64,000 nucleotides of DNA, taken from NCBI GenBank assembly GCA_030549335.1, contig CM060190.1, positions 49,932,999-49,996,998 on the forward strand, read 5' to 3'. The notes under the pieces are model-generated. The model did not search any database and was not told where the DNA came from. It was given only the letters and a program-made list of their open reading frames with translations. This document shows positions 1 to 12,807 of the stretch, in pieces. The position numbers were made by a program, and so were the translations under genes. Source of the DNA: Pontederia crassipes (lineage: Eukaryota; Streptophyta; Magnoliopsida; Commelinales; Pontederiaceae). Position 1 is the stretch's first letter. Every line of letters begins with the position of its first letter.

Positions 1-15
1 GAAAGCGTGCATTAC

Positions 16-589
16 CGGCGGTAAGAGACGGGGACGATGCCGGCGCGGTACTCCGCGATCTTTAGGAACATGGGCATGGCGAGGTCGAAGTGGGGGCGGG
101 GCGGGTTGCACCAGCCGCCGTTGTCGGAAGGCAGGGCGTAGTTGGGCGGGCAGAAGTTGGTGGCCGTGATAAAGATGGAGGGGCTCCCGGAGTGGCACCA
201 CTGCGGGTCGTTGGCGCACTTAATCTCGAAGCACGCCCCGCAGCTCTGCCCGGAGTTGAACAGCGCCGTGCTCAGCGCCGCCGTCTCCACCCCGTAACCC
301 TGGCTGTACAGGTTCCCGTACCCGCACGCGCCCCCTGCACGCGAAAAAACAACAAATTAACATGATAAATGTATGCACATACACAAGAACCCGAGACGAC
401 TAGCCGTAGAAGAAGCATTGGAAGTGTACCCATCGTGCCGGAGGCGTCGCTGCCGCCGTAGAAGGTGGCGTGGGCGCTCTGCCAGTCGCCGCCGGTGTAC
501 ACGCCGGGAATGCGGGCGTCGGAGTGGGGCACGAGCGCGAGCGTGGCCAATGCAGTAAAGGAGACGAGGAGGATGGCTGCGGTGGACAT
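16..589 (-). CDS. EXPA: alpha-expansin, 5' part (exons 1-2), truncated by window edge
   Basis: Alpha-expansins are secreted proteins that loosen cell walls during growth. Exon 1 is 430-589 and exon 2 is 16-334; the 95-bp intron has GT (429-428) and AG (336-335) borders in phase 1. The product starts with a hydrophobic signal peptide of about 25 residues ending near HSDA. The N-terminal double-psi beta-barrel domain follows, with the family signatures [15 protein letters not shown] across the splice junction, [35 protein letters not shown] (the HFD motif) and the WCHSGSPS insertion typical of alpha rather than beta expansins. Exon 2 ends at VSYRR with a donor at 15-14, the usual second intron position; the TAA just after is intronic. 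The C-terminal cellulose-binding-like domain lies outside the window. The start (ATG at 589-587) is chosen because it opens directly into the signal peptide; longer upstream frames lack support. Confidence 0.95.
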
Positions 590-707
590 GGCGAACGGAG
601 GAAGCTCCGGTGAGGAGAGAGACGACAACACTACAGCTACAGAGGAGTTGACGTTGGAAGGAGTACAAAAATGGCGGAGATGGTGGTGGGGGGAAGTGAG
701 GCGAGCG

Positions 708-714
708 TATTTAA
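708..714 (-). promoter_or_regulatory. TATA-like box of the expansin gene
   Basis: On the minus strand this reads TTAAATA, about 120 bp upstream of the expansin start codon. That spacing would give a 5' leader of roughly 90 bp. It is the best TATA-like match in the proximal upstream region. Assignment rests on position and composition only. Confidence 0.4.
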
Positions 715-859
715 TGGGGAGCCGGTTTGTGGCGTGTACGTAAATAATTGGAAGTGCGTGGGTGAATAAAAACAATTTTGATCGATGGCAACACCGCGAT
801 GCGTTTTTGCTAAGAATTACACAATTACTGTCCTGGCCTCCGCGAGCTCGCATTGGATG

Positions 860-2838
860 CTTCGGGGAGCGAGTAGGAGCGGTCGGATATCGTTTGAGCG
901 GTATAGATCGTGAGAGTACGGGTGGAGTTTATTTAAGAAGCAGAGGGTAAACAAGGAATTTAAATACTCATTTGAGCGCCCTCGGGGAACAGAAAGAAGG
1001 GAGAGCGCTCTCATGATCTCTTCCGTCGCTTTGCTTCTATCGCAAGTTGTGCTGCGCCGTCACCAACGGCCCTGATTATTCCCAATCTTTTCTTCATCCT
1101 TTTTTCTCGTGTTTTCTTTCTCTTTAATTATTTTTATTGTTTCCTTTCACCTTTCAAGCATAATATTATTACTATTATTGTTATTATTAAAAAAATTGGG
1201 TTGGTGTGAGAAGGGGAAAATAGAAAGTTTTGGAATGTAATGGGAGGACAGCCAGAAGTGGAAGCGGCGAATTAAATGAAATTTTGGTCCCCCCGAAATT
1301 ACGTAAATACAATTTTTGTTGTTTCTTGGGAAAATGGAAAACTCTCAAATTAAGTTAAACTGATAAATAAATTACAACATTCAAGTGATTCGGATTAGGT
1401 CTATTTTTTATTTAAAAAATCATTCATTATTTTTTAAATCAATTTTTTCAATCACAAAAATTATTTTAAAATTATTTAGGAAAAAGAAAAATCTCTTTAT
1501 AGCGGGTCAATTTTTTCAAATCCTTATTTTAATAAATAATATTTTTAAAAAATATATAATGAATTAAATTTAATATTGGCTTATTTAATTTTATAATTAA
1601 ATATAAGATATAGTGTTCGAACTATTAAATTAGAGTTTCATAACATTAGAAATATACTAAGCTATATACAAAAATATTACACTAGTAATAAAATAATTGA
1701 TTATATCTAAATTAATTATATAAATAAAAATTAATAAATAAAAATGGGTTTCACGAATTCTTACGATTTCTTTGATGAGACCCTAATTTAAACGAGTCAA
1801 TTTTATTTTATTTAAAAATCATCCTAAATCGTATTTGGTATGTTGAGTTTTAATTTTTTTCGAATCGATAGATTTTTTTTGTTCCCCTAGGATTGTTTAC
1901 ACACCCTCAACATTTAGATATTAATCGATCAATTTTACCGATTTAATTATATTTTTCCTATGTTAAATTAAACAATGTGCACTTCTTCACCTACCCTGTC
2001 TACACCCCATTTTCACCCTATAACGTCAAAACTCTTGTTCCCATTGGTGCAAGGACCGGAGAATCTAAGGGGCGACGGATGGATTTGCTCTTTCCACTAG
2101 AGGAAGATGTGTGGGGCATGTGTTTAATTCCTTCGAGAAATTAAATAGAAAAAAAATAATAACGAACAATGATTGTCTCAAGTGTTTTGAAATTATTATC
2201 TTAATTAGGAAGTAAATTATTACTGTTTTACTTTTTTACTTTAAATTAGTCAATGTTAGTACTCTAAATCTTCCATAAATTCAAGCCGACATAAAAAAAA
2301 TATGGGAGAAAACAAGTAATTCTAAAAGATGAATTACCAAAAATATATGGTCTTGGGTGATCAGGTGATTTGGAGGTGGCATGATAATATTAAAATCTCT
2401 AATTGATATGTGAAAAAAAAACTATATTTCATATATCCAATCGGTATTGTCTTATAAGAAAAAGAAGGAATTTAATAAACAATAAATAACTTGTGCTTGT
2501 CTTCTTGCGTTGGACGGTGAGAAATATTTGGATTGATTCGTATGCAACTCTTTTTAATTGGCTAAAAAGTGGCATACATTTTAGCAAATTTAAAAAATGA
2601 GTATACAAGAGATTTATATTAGCAGATCGATCAATTTATCATATAAATAATTTATTATTACTACTATTATTAGCATGTAGTCTATTTGTCCTAAAAATAT
2701 CATAATATATTTTTTATTCTTGGATAAAAAAATTTATGCTTCCGAATTAATTTTTTAATCTATGATGTGAAGTTTAAAAATGATGACTAAAAATGGGACA
2801 GGGTTGTCCTTATTTTATTAAATTCATATTCAAATAAA
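860..2838. other. intergenic, AT-rich, no gene seen
   Basis: Upstream flank of the expansin gene. The stretch from about 1130 to 2830 is strongly AT-rich with many short A and T runs and stops in all frames. The ORF of 60 codons near 1385 is phenylalanine/isoleucine/lysine-rich, as expected from random AT-rich DNA. No recognisable transposon end, RNA gene or conserved protein was found. Confidence 0.6.
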
Positions 2839-2864
2839 TGTGTGTGTATATATATATATATATA
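2839..2864. repeat. (TG)n(TA)n microsatellite
   Basis: A short TG run passes into about nine TA units. It opens a 2.4-kb stretch unusually dense in dinucleotide repeats. Confidence 0.9.
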
Positions 2865-3089
2865 ATGAAAAGTTCTCAATGTGGTGGTCGGTGGGACCCA
2901 ATAGGGAAAATGGGAAAAGGGAGAAGTGCGTTACCGTATTCATCGGCCCAGAGATCGCGGCGAGAGGAAGACAGAACACAAGTGGGGCGACCACGACGTC
3001 TCCTTTCCTTCCTTCCTTCCTTAATCTCCGTACTACGTCCCTATTTCATATATATGCGCATATATGTGGAGTGGACCCCTCCACTGCTT

Positions 3090-3098
<9 letters not shown>

Positions 3099-3145
<47 letters not shown>
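3099..3145. repeat. (TC)23 microsatellite
   Basis: An uninterrupted TC/GA dinucleotide run of about 47 bp, preceded by a related CTCTCTCC stretch. Polypurine on one strand and polypyrimidine on the other. Confidence 0.95.
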
Positions 3146-3148
<3 letters not shown>

Positions 3149-3469
3149 GATCGGCTGTATGTCTATAATTTTCTTTTATCTCGGGCCTCATGACCAGCAG
3201 CAGCAGCAGCAACCAAACCTTCCACACATCGATCTAACACCCCGTTGACGGAAAGTAAACCAGCAACCATCTGCCAGCATAAGGGCTAAGGGAAAAGCAT
3301 AGAGATCGATTTATTAATTAACTAATTGCAGATTATATACATGTTTTCAATTTTTTTCTCTCTAGATCGCTAATCTCTCTTCTTTTTGAAATAAATATTA
3401 TCAATCGTTTCTTTTTAATTAATTGATCTGCTGATGCATTTCAAAACCACAGCGATATTCTGAAGTTGG

Positions 3470-3472
<3 letters not shown>

Positions 3473-3516
<44 letters not shown>
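3473..3516. repeat. compound (AT)14(AG)8 microsatellite
   Basis: A perfect AT tract joins a perfect AG tract with no interruption. Confidence 0.95.
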
Positions 3517-3517
<1 letters not shown>

Positions 3518-3749
3518 TATGTAATCTTCTCTGGATGATTGACCAATATGAATTAAGCAAGTTGCCATTAATTAATTTGCTTTGACAGGGATAACGTGAA
3601 ACCTGCGTGAGCATTGAAGGCTTCGATGCACGTAGTTGTTCAAATTCGAATCAATTGACTTCGGCTTATTCACTTTTATTTCCATTTGAGTTCTCGCGTA
3701 GCAAACTCCATCAGGCATGCTGACTCCATTGAATTTTAACTGGGTTTAC

Positions 3750-3751
<2 letters not shown>

Positions 3752-3783
<32 letters not shown>
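3752..3783. repeat. (AG)16 microsatellite
   Basis: A perfect AG dinucleotide run following GGGTTTACAT. Confidence 0.95.
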
Positions 3784-3786
<3 letters not shown>

Positions 3787-4181
3787 ATCAATCATGTTGC
3801 ATTGATAATGGATGCGGAATAGCTAGTAATTAAATAATTTCTTCCCAACATATGTATGTGAATGTCTGTGCATAGTTTAATATCCAAAAGCCTATATATA
3901 TAATTAATTAAGCCTAACAAATTAATTATGAGTTGTAGCACTTTTGTGGCATGCATGGTCAACATAATACTGTCATCTCATGGGCATATTTATCCTCAAT
4001 AGTGCCTTCATACAAAATAAAGGTGAGAAAATGAGAAACGAAGACGCACACGTAGTGCCAAACACAAAAGGTTTGTTCGCTAAGATCAAATGACTAATAG
4101 TGTAATACCATTCAGCAAGAATAAGTAGGCCGATGTAAAGCAAGCAGGAGGATGACAGATTGACTGGTTGATATATATAGA

Positions 4182-4185
<4 letters not shown>

Positions 4186-4261
<76 letters not shown>

Positions 4262-4268
4262 AAGAGAG
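4186..4268. repeat. compound (TC)n(TA)n microsatellite with short GA end
   Basis: About 16 TC units are followed by about 19 AT units and then AGAGAAAGAGAG. Because TC pairs with GA and AT pairs with itself, the tract is an imperfect palindrome that could extrude as a hairpin. Confidence 0.9.
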
Positions 4269-4748
4269 CGCATGTATCTATATAGCTAGGGGCACTACGG
4301 TTTCCACTAATTAGTAAGTTAGATTGATTAAGCATGCTACTAGTACGTACGTAGCATGCAGCAGTAGTAGGAGCAGCAGGTGGTTGTGGCTGTAGTAATA
4401 CTAGGAGAGAGATAACGGAGCACATGATCGGAGAGGTAAAGATATGTTGCATGCATGCATTAATCATGAATGATTAGTGAAGGGGAGTTAATAATTGCGA
4501 GGCAGATGGATGGTTAGCGTTAGATGTATAGAACGTAGATCACAGATAGAGAGATGGGTCATCGTCCTGGTGCCCGAGGTGGCAGGAACGTGATGCGCCG
4601 CTGGGGCGTCGTCGTCGCCGCCAGGGCCCACTTAATTCGACCATATATTATAGAGAAATAGAATATACATATATATATGTTATTTCTACAATTAAATCAA
4701 CAATTAATTGGTCTAAGGGCATTGAGGTGGTTGAGGGAGATAGGCGGG

Positions 4749-4775
4749 TATATATATATATAGAGAGAGAGAGAG
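4749..4775. repeat. compound (TA)n(GA)n microsatellite
   Basis: Seven TA units run into seven GA units; same composition as the other compound repeats in this stretch. Confidence 0.85.
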
Positions 4776-4939
4776 ACACTCTTTGCATGCATCTTCGTCA
4801 CCCACCTCAACACCACCACTTACATCTAGATATCTCGGCCGCGTGTGATTGGTGTAAATGAGACGGTTGGGGATAATCCTAGAGCTAACTATTATATGTA
4901 TTAATTAATTGCATGATTTCTTCTTCTTTTCTGTTCAAG

Positions 4940-5155
4940 CTACAACAACAACAACAAAGTCTTATCCCACTAGGTGGGGTCGGTTACATGGATCATACGA
5001 CGTCATTCCTTCGTTGATCCATGTTCATAAGATTCGACAGAATTTTACGCTGGCTGTCGGGCCTAACACAATCCTCCTCCTTTATCCGGGCTTGAGACCG
5101 GCTATAAAATATAGACGGAGTTTGGGACCGGCTATAAAATATAGGCGCAAACTAG

Positions 5156-5157
<2 letters not shown>
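4940..5157 (-). mobile_element. Au-like SINE (minus strand)
   Basis: Read on the minus strand, the 3' part has the widespread plant motif ACCCCACCTAGTGGGATAAG followed by CTTTGTTGTTGTTGTTG (plus-strand 4941-4957), the tail seen in Au-type SINEs. Upstream on the minus strand are the matching body motifs AAGCCCGGATAAAGGAGGAGG and GACAGCCAGCGTAAAA. The 5' border is unclear: the ACCGGCTATAAAATATAG motif is duplicated (around 5096 and 5128) and then runs into an AT microsatellite. No target-site duplication was found. Family naming is from memory of the motif. Confidence 0.6.

Positions 5158-5209
<52 letters not shown>
5158..5209. repeat. (AT)26 microsatellite
   Basis: A perfect AT run of about 52 bp abutting the 5' side of the SINE. 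Confidence 0.95.
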
Positions 5210-5210
<1 letters not shown>

Positions 5211-7377
5211 AAAGTAAAATGTTCTAGAAAAGAGTCAAAAAAAACAATTTGATCTTCTTATAATAAAACATCAATTTTTCTCTTGAAACATCGTTCTATC
5301 TTCAAATATTTTATTATAGCATCGAAAATAGCCTCTGGTTTAAGTTGAAGAGTTCGATGCATTATTGAGAACCATCCAAGATTTCAAATAAAAAATAATA
5401 ATTTTTTATTATCTCAACTAAAGTAATGAGCCCCTCATACCACAGACTCATTACTTCAATTAGTCTTCATGTTCCTTAAATAGATCTTTTAGTTATTGAG
5501 AGGGTTCTCCGAAGGGTTATCATTAGTATTTCTTTTTTCTTTTCTGAAAACAAAAGAAAAAAAATAATGCCTAAATTGGAAACTAAAATTAGAAATAGAA
5601 GGCTAATCAATTATTTCTTCCATGGCCCCGATAAATGCCAATGCAAAGACATCAAAATATACTATTAAGAATTCAGACTAATTCGTTATACACAATGCTC
5701 GTTAATTAATTGTATTTAATCTTGGTGTTTCATTTATATATAAGTCAATGCTTCTAACGTGGAGTGGTACGTACTTTGGATTTGGAATAGACAATCCAAA
5801 TTTCAATTTGGCTAAACAATAATAAGCAGAGTGTGATCATGTGTTCACATCATGTACAATGATGCTTTTAATTAATTGGACTGCATGCATGTATGGTTAG
5901 TTAGGAATGATAACGTATTAATTATTAATATATATAACAGCATCATGTATGACACTCTTTTTACATCCTTGGTCCACACTAATTATCATGGAACGATTTT
6001 TTTATGGTAAATTAAACTGATTTTTTTCTTCCTAATTAGGATTCTACAATTGGATCAAATAAATACTCAGCTTGCTTAGTATTATGGCAGCATAAATGTA
6101 ATATATACCAGAAACTGACCATGCCCTAGTGCAGGTAGGTAATGATTATTTGTAATTATAGTGAATTAATAATTGCACAGGTATTTTATGTCTAATTATT
6201 AATTGAATATCAAATTAACACAGTTCTTAGAATAATAAGGTTTGACAATAATAAGGTTTGACACATATATTATATTTATATATCAATACATTTTTCTAAT
6301 GTTTGACAAACATATATATATATATATATATGATTTTTCATTCGTTCACTTGCTTGCATGCATATGCCATTCGCAAATGCAAACGCAAAGCAACAAACAA
6401 ATAGATTCAAAAAATAATAATTGGGAGCTTTGACATATTTGCAAAATAAAGTCTTGCATGTTACTTGAACAGGAGACTTGGAAAAGTAATATTGGCTACA
6501 CATGGCGAGCTTTAAGCCTATCCTGTCGGTGATATAGTATAGCACTTTAATCTTTATACAAATAAGTCTATGTACAATATATTATGTGCAACAGCTGCAT
6601 CATGATCAAGGACAAGCTAATCACATCTCAATAAATAAATAAATAAATAAATATATATATCATGAAAATATTTATATAAAAATTGATAGTTAAAATATTG
6701 ATTAATAAAAGATGGAAAAGAAGGTACGAAACCAAATTCTTATACTAAGACGACTAAGATGTTTCACTTTTAGATCTATTTTTAACTTTGTGTGCGCTAC
6801 ACGCATTGCTGCCCATTTTGTTTTGTTGAGAGATTATATGACATTTTGTGTAGTTCTCAATGAATAAATTTGTTTCGGGTTCACGCAAAGAAATCTATGT
6901 GAATACAATATAATCATTAACACTACATATATAGTGCATAATTAAAAGTCAAGGTTAATCGATCCATGCTAAACCCTAATTGATATTATAAGCAAAACCA
7001 ATATTACGTTAAGTACTAATTAGCTTCATCAGAGATGTTTGTAAGGTTCCTTCAAAATGATTCTATCAACTTCTTTTATCAGTACTGACAACGAATTTGG
7101 AACATGCACGCCGCTTTATATGTACGACTTTTCTTGATCTCATCAACTTTTTTTTCTTTTAATCAACAACATTCCGTCATCTCATGAGAAGACGTGCCAT
7201 ATATGATATATGTACTTAGTCTTCTTAATGTTCACACAATGCATATCACATATATGCTTCTCCGAACCTTTGTTAATCAGGAAATAACAAGTCAACATCA
7301 TTTTTAGTATTCAATGATGCTTGTGTGTTTATTATAATGCAGTGACAGAACCGATCTGAAGTTGTGTGTATTTGGGG
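5210..7377. other. intergenic, no gene seen
   Basis: AT-rich DNA without a credible coding region. It contains a 16-bp tandem duplication AATAATAAGGTTTGAC at about 6231-6263, a TA run at 6312-6331 and an AAAT run at about 6630-6652. ORFs near 6242-6545 read through the TA run and are not credible. Confidence 0.6.
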
Positions 7378-7382
7378 GTGGG
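7378..7382. repeat. target-site duplication GTGGG (left copy)
   Basis: Matches the five bases at 10020-10024 exactly and borders the solo LTR. Confidence 0.85.
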
Positions 7383-10019
7383 TGTAACACCTCAAAAAAA
7401 ATTAAAAGAATTTAATTTTTTTCTTAAATTTTTTACGTCGAACTTTCGAACGCCCGAAACTAAAACAGGCGTTTGTTATCACGATGATGACGACCACCCG
7501 GCTAATGCTTCACAGGATGATCGAAATACTTTCGAGCGATCGGAAGCTCAATGGATACAAACGAAACAATCTCTATTTTTATCCTTCTCTCTCCTCATTT
7601 CACCGGGCATAAGTTTTGTAACCTCTCCACACATGAGTCGAGGAGATTCATGGCACCAAACTCCCACCACTAAGCATTAAAAGTCATCGTCTCTCTTTCA
7701 TTTCTTCTCCTTCATCTCCTCATCTTCTCTACTTTCGGTGTTTTCACTTCTTGCTCCACGATTTAGCTTTGGCCAGAAGACGTGAGGGCAAGTCCTGCAG
7801 GTGTTGAACACGCGTGAGGGCAAGTAGGACAAGGGAGGAACGACTAAAGCTCCACCCTTTGAAGAACGTCCGAAAAAGGTGTGTTTTCGATATCTAAATC
7901 ACGGGGTTGATTTCGTTGCGGGATTTGCATGTTTTAAGGTCTTCCATGAGCTTAAGATTTATGCTAGACTTGAGTAGTATGCACGTCTTAATGTTCCATG
8001 ACGAAATCAGAATCTATGTTACTTAACTTTGGTTCGGTAGGATGATAGATATGTATGAGTTATATGACGCATGTTAACAATTTAGAAGATTATTGATGCA
8101 TGTTAAGTTAGATGAAACATATGATTGTTCGTATGCCTTATTGTGATGATCGAACAATCTAAGGTATGTCGATATGATGAAATGATTTCATGATTGTTAG
8201 TATTGAAGTTAGTTAGAAAAGTAAACGGTTTGAACATTGCGTATGATGAGAACGACTTATACATGATGAAAATTGATTCTATGAGATGCTTGTGGATCAT
8301 GCCATGTGTTAGTAATAATGTTAGATAGTACTAGATCTTGTTTGTAATGAAAATTGATTAAAAATGTAAGGATTCTGTAATGACATGCGACTTTGTGGAA
8401 CTGAAGTGGACAACTGGAACTCTTTCGGGCGTTCGATTGAGCTCAACGGAGTATAGAGACATGTCATATCAGACATTCGAAACTCAATCAGACGATCGAT
8501 ATGGATTAGAATGGAAGTCTAAAATCTTTTCGGATGATCGAACTGGAAAATGTCGAGACTCGAAAAAGACAGCGATAACTAATCGATCGAACCGAAATTT
8601 TTTCAGGTGAACAGTCTAGATTATCACGTCGAAAGAACTTTCAACGATCGACGGAGAACCATCCCCGACCGATCAAGGAAGACAACACTATTCCAAGCAG
8701 ACGACTAGTCTAGTTTTGGTCGACCGAAGCTCTCGATCGAAAGTCTGACTCATGTGAAAATGGATGACCGAATCTCTCTTGGTCGATTGATAGTATGTGG
8801 CCTTGGAATAGTCAACAAATGAACTCAGATAAAATGAGGGTTCGATTCTCTTTCGAACGACCATTGTATGAACCTCAATCGGACAACCGCTCAACTTTCG
8901 GGGCATCCGATCTATGGAACTTCAATATAAATCACTTGATATGATAAGTTTCTATCTACCTGATTAATACCTATTTATATGAAATTCAAAGATAATCTAG
9001 AGCCACCCTTGCTCCCTACAACCTTGATTGATATATGTGATCAAAAGATAGGTTCATGATTTAACAAAGATAAAAGATAAGGGTTACGGGAAGTTATGAC
9101 AGTCTTGTGTGAAGTACTTCCCCACAAATGTTACTGTCTAATATGAGGTCATATCTATCGATGGATGTTATCATCTAGTGTGAGGTCATCCCCACCTTTA
9201 CGGATGTTGCCGTCTAATGTGAGATCATCTCCATCGAGGAATGTTACCACCTAGTACGAGGTCATCCTCCCCTATGGAACACCTGTCATGGCACGGATCC
9301 TCGCTGGCCCACCATGATCTAGGTAGTACACACTTATGTATTTGCAATAATATTTTTTAAAAGTGAAGAGCTCTCTCAACTCATGCATAAGATGAAAAAC
9401 ATGAATGATCAAAGATGAATGATAAACATGAATGTGGAACATGAATAAGAATACGAACAATAAATATGAACAAGAAACATGAATATTGATATGAAATGAA
9501 ATGTAAAGACATGAACTGAAAGCATGATCTCTTTATCGATTCCTCCATGACGATTCACTCTTATATTTGATTCAATCTTATTTTAATGGAACTATCTTAT
9601 GACCTATATGAACTCACGCTTAACTTTATTTTAACAGTTGAGCTTGCTTCCCTATGTGATTCCTACAAATACGTGATTGGATTGCAAACTTGGTTGATGT
9701 GTGTGTGGGTGGCATGTGCACCTGGTTATCCTAAAGTCTAGTTATTTTTCATATTGAGTTGTACTTTCATTTGGATGGGACCTATAGAGTTGTACTTATG
9801 GCATATGGCATAGACTTTTTTATGCCATGATTGATGTACTTTCTTTATCTAGCTTTCATATTTTTATTCCCTTATTGTATTATTTCATTTTAAAGTCTTT
9901 CGCTTACATGTCATGAATCTTGATCATCTGGGTCAACAAACGAATCAAAGAAAGATCGAAGAAAATAACGATCGAAAGAAGATTTCGCCACGTGATGGAT
10001 CGAATTTTTGGACGTTACA
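7383..10019 (+). mobile_element. solo LTR, Ty3/Gypsy-type (plus orientation)
   Basis: The segment starts TGTAACACCTC and ends GACGTTACA, the inverted TGTAAC/GTTACA ends usual for long Gypsy LTRs of the Tekay/Del type. It is flanked on both sides by the same five bases, GTGGG (7378-7382 and 10020-10024), so one 2637-bp LTR remains without internal region or second LTR. Likely transcription start lies near 7680, where TAAGCATTAAAAG precedes a pyrimidine-rich leader. The middle (8370-8920) is rich in CGATCGA and related motifs; 9060-9290 has degenerate short repeats around GAGGTCATCC. A second solo LTR of the same family lies at 27623-30220 in the opposite orientation. Gypsy assignment is inferred from length and ends; no coding region is present to prove it. 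Confidence 0.88.
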
Positions 10020-10656
10020 GTGGGGTGGGGTGAGAGAATGTCAAGATTATAAATAGAAAGATTTGCTTTCTTATTGGCTTACATTTAATAGAATTTTATT
10101 GGCAGCCTTTTTTACATCTAACATATACTTATTATATAATTATATATATTGGATAAAACTTGCCATCTCTCATTTTAATTATCGATTTCAAAATTTGTGC
10201 ATCATATTTGGCATCGTTTTCATTTAAAAACTTGATTTACTTCGTAAATCTTTGATAGAGGTGAAACATAGTATCTCGCCTTTCAAAGGGGGGCGTGCAT
10301 AGGAGGCTATATAATTTCAAGGTTTTCCAAAATAGATTAAAAGTCACTTATCCACATATTAGTTAACTTATCTAGAAACTTCTGAGTTACAAATAAATTT
10401 TCTAGATTACTATGTTAACATTAATGATATCTACTTGGTATATAGTACATATTGTCAAACAATTTTAGTTTAGAATGACGGAGTAACGCTACAAAAAAGC
10501 AACCTTTATCGATCATAGTGAAGAGGTCGGAATCTGATTGTTAGATATTGTTATTAACTATGAGACAAATATTTTTGTAGTCGACAATAAAGACTAGAAG
10601 AAAACTAGTCCTTAAAATTGTATGACTAATCACTAAAAGCTAACCATAAGAATAAG

Positions 10657-11933
10657 GAGTAAATTTCAACCATGATCATCCAACTTAGAGATATTCTCAG
10701 GAAGGTCATCCAGCATTCACTATGTAATACAACGGTCATCGAACTTTAGAAATATTTCAGTCGCGGTCATCACGACCAGTTATAGTCAGTAAATTTGTAA
10801 ACCGTTGATGTAACAGTGATAATACTTATGTGGCACCACGTCAATATTTTCTCTCTCCTTCACATTAGATAAAAAAATAAAAATACCACGTCAACATTTT
10901 CTCTCTACTTTATCCAAACTTAATTTTGTGTCTACCAAAACTTTTAGATAAGGTCATTCAACTTTTAAAATTTTTAATCGTAGTCATCATTAAAAGCTTA
11001 AAATAAAAAAATAATAATATAAAAAAATAAAAAATGAAGGTATGTATACTGACTTGGTACATTTTTTGGCACGACCCATTTGAATTGAGTCGACAAAATT
11101 TTTTATGCGTATTAAATATGTAATATTATAATAAATAAATTTTTATTTAGGGAAATAAAAAAATTAGAAAAATAACATACCAATTATATTTTTTGCCCAA
11201 AAATTTGAAGTAATAAAAAATATTATAATTAGAAAAATAAAAAGATTTTTTGGGTCGTGTCCAACACTATGATCAACAACCCGTTGGATGTCAGGTCATG
11301 CCCAATATCCCGCTAGACGACCTTGTACGATTTGGCTCGGCCTCGATAAAATTTTGCACAAAAAATATTTTTATTTTCTAATTACAATATTTTTTATATT
11401 TAAAATTTTAGGGTAAAAAATATAATCGGTATGTTATTATTTTATTATTGTTTCCTTAAATAAAAATTATTAATTATCATAGTATTATATATTTAGTACA
11501 CATTAAAATTTTGGTCTGACTTGATCCAAGTGTGTTGTGCCAAAAAATATATCGTATCAGTCTAAATGTTCATTTTTTTTAATTTTATATTTATTATTAT
11601 TTTTATTTGAATCTTTTAATTATGACTGTAATTGAAATTTTAAAAGTTAAATGACCTTGTCTGAAGATTTAGAAAAGTTGGATGACCATGTAGATACAAA
11701 AATTAAGTTTGTACAAAATAGAGAGAAAAATATTGACGTGACATTTTTTTTATTGACGTGGTGTCACGTACGCATCCACGTTAGCGATTTACAAATTTTC
11801 TAGCTATAAATTGGCATGATGATCGCGGCTGAAACATTTTTTTAAATTTGATGACCTTGGTATTATAAAGTAAAGTTGAATGACCTTACTGGGAATACTT
11901 CATAAGTTAGATGATCATGACTGAAATTTACTC
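10657..11933. mobile_element. 1.28-kb foldback element, MULE-type non-autonomous
   Basis: The whole element is one long imperfect inverted repeat. The left arm (10657-about 11250) begins GAGTAAATTTCAACCATGATC and the right arm, reverse-complemented, begins GAGTAAATTTCAGTCATGATC. The arms stay alignable nearly to the centre: for example the ATTTTTTGGCACGACCC region near 11060 pairs with the region near 11550. The remaining loop of roughly 100 bp is near 11250-11350. A 10-bp direct repeat, TAAGAATAAG, sits at 10647-10656 and 11934-11943. A 9-11 bp TSD with long terminal inverted repeats is characteristic of Mutator-like elements. No transposase ORF is present, so it must be mobilised in trans. 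Confidence 0.85.
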
Positions 11934-12807
11934 TAAGAATAAGATTAAACTTGATGTTAAAATATTTAAATTAAGGACTACCATCACCTCGTTAAAAATA
12001 TTGGTGGGTCAAGTAAAAGATATTCCTTAAAATCTTATTTTGTTTAAAATATATATAAAATATATGCCTATTTTTATTTTGTTTTGTTATGTTAGTTTCT
12101 TCTCACTTGATATTAATTCTTCTTCTTTTTCTTTGTTATTATTAGATTTTAAGATTCAAAATAAACATGGTAAATATTAATTATACTTTAAGTTTTAACA
12201 TTATATTTCAAGTTTTAATTCCATTAATAAAAGATAAACTAATTAAATATCCTATCTTTAAATTTTTAAAATTTATTTTTGTTAATTCTTAGATGATAAA
12301 TTTTGGAATGATGTAGTCTAGTTAAGGACGTGGACGTCTCCTTACCTATAATAATTTTTCATTTTTTTACTTTTATGTATATTTAACATTTTTCATTTAA
12401 TTAACTTTGTTTAGGATTCAAGTTATATATATATTTATATTTTTTACATTATGTTTTTCTCAAAAAATGATTAAAAATATAAATAAAGAATGTTTATTGT
12501 TTTAATATCAAAGTAAAAAAAAATTGATGTATTTTTTCTCCTACTTTTACCGTCATAAAATTCTATTGATAATAATTACGACTTATTAGGGTCTAAATAA
12601 TCCTCTTTTAATCCATTTTTTTGGCTCAAATTGCACGATATTATTCTCTTGTCTTCCACGCTTGCATTCCTCTTCCCTCGTAGCAATCGCTCACGCCGGC
12701 AGCCACGTATGAGGAGGTTTCGGCTGCTGCCTCTAGCGCTGGGCGGCCCGCTTGAGGCGGCTTTAGCGGGATTTCTTATAAAGAAGAGATATTAATGAAA
12801 CATGTAG

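Noticed and set aside
272..853. 193-codon minus-strand ORF over the expansin 5' end
   Set aside because: Includes upstream noncoding DNA and intron 1; the spliced model with start at 589 fits the family.
2838..3227. Three overlapping ORFs (up to 117 codons)
   Set aside because: They depend on reading through TA and TC microsatellites; low-complexity Ser/Leu or Arg/Glu strings only.
4941..4957. ACAACAACAAC run as a simple microsatellite
   Set aside because: Its context (ACCCCACCTAGTGGG on the other strand) identifies it as the tail of a SINE.
7366..7680. 104-codon ORF
   Set aside because: Starts outside and ends inside the solo LTR; no domain.
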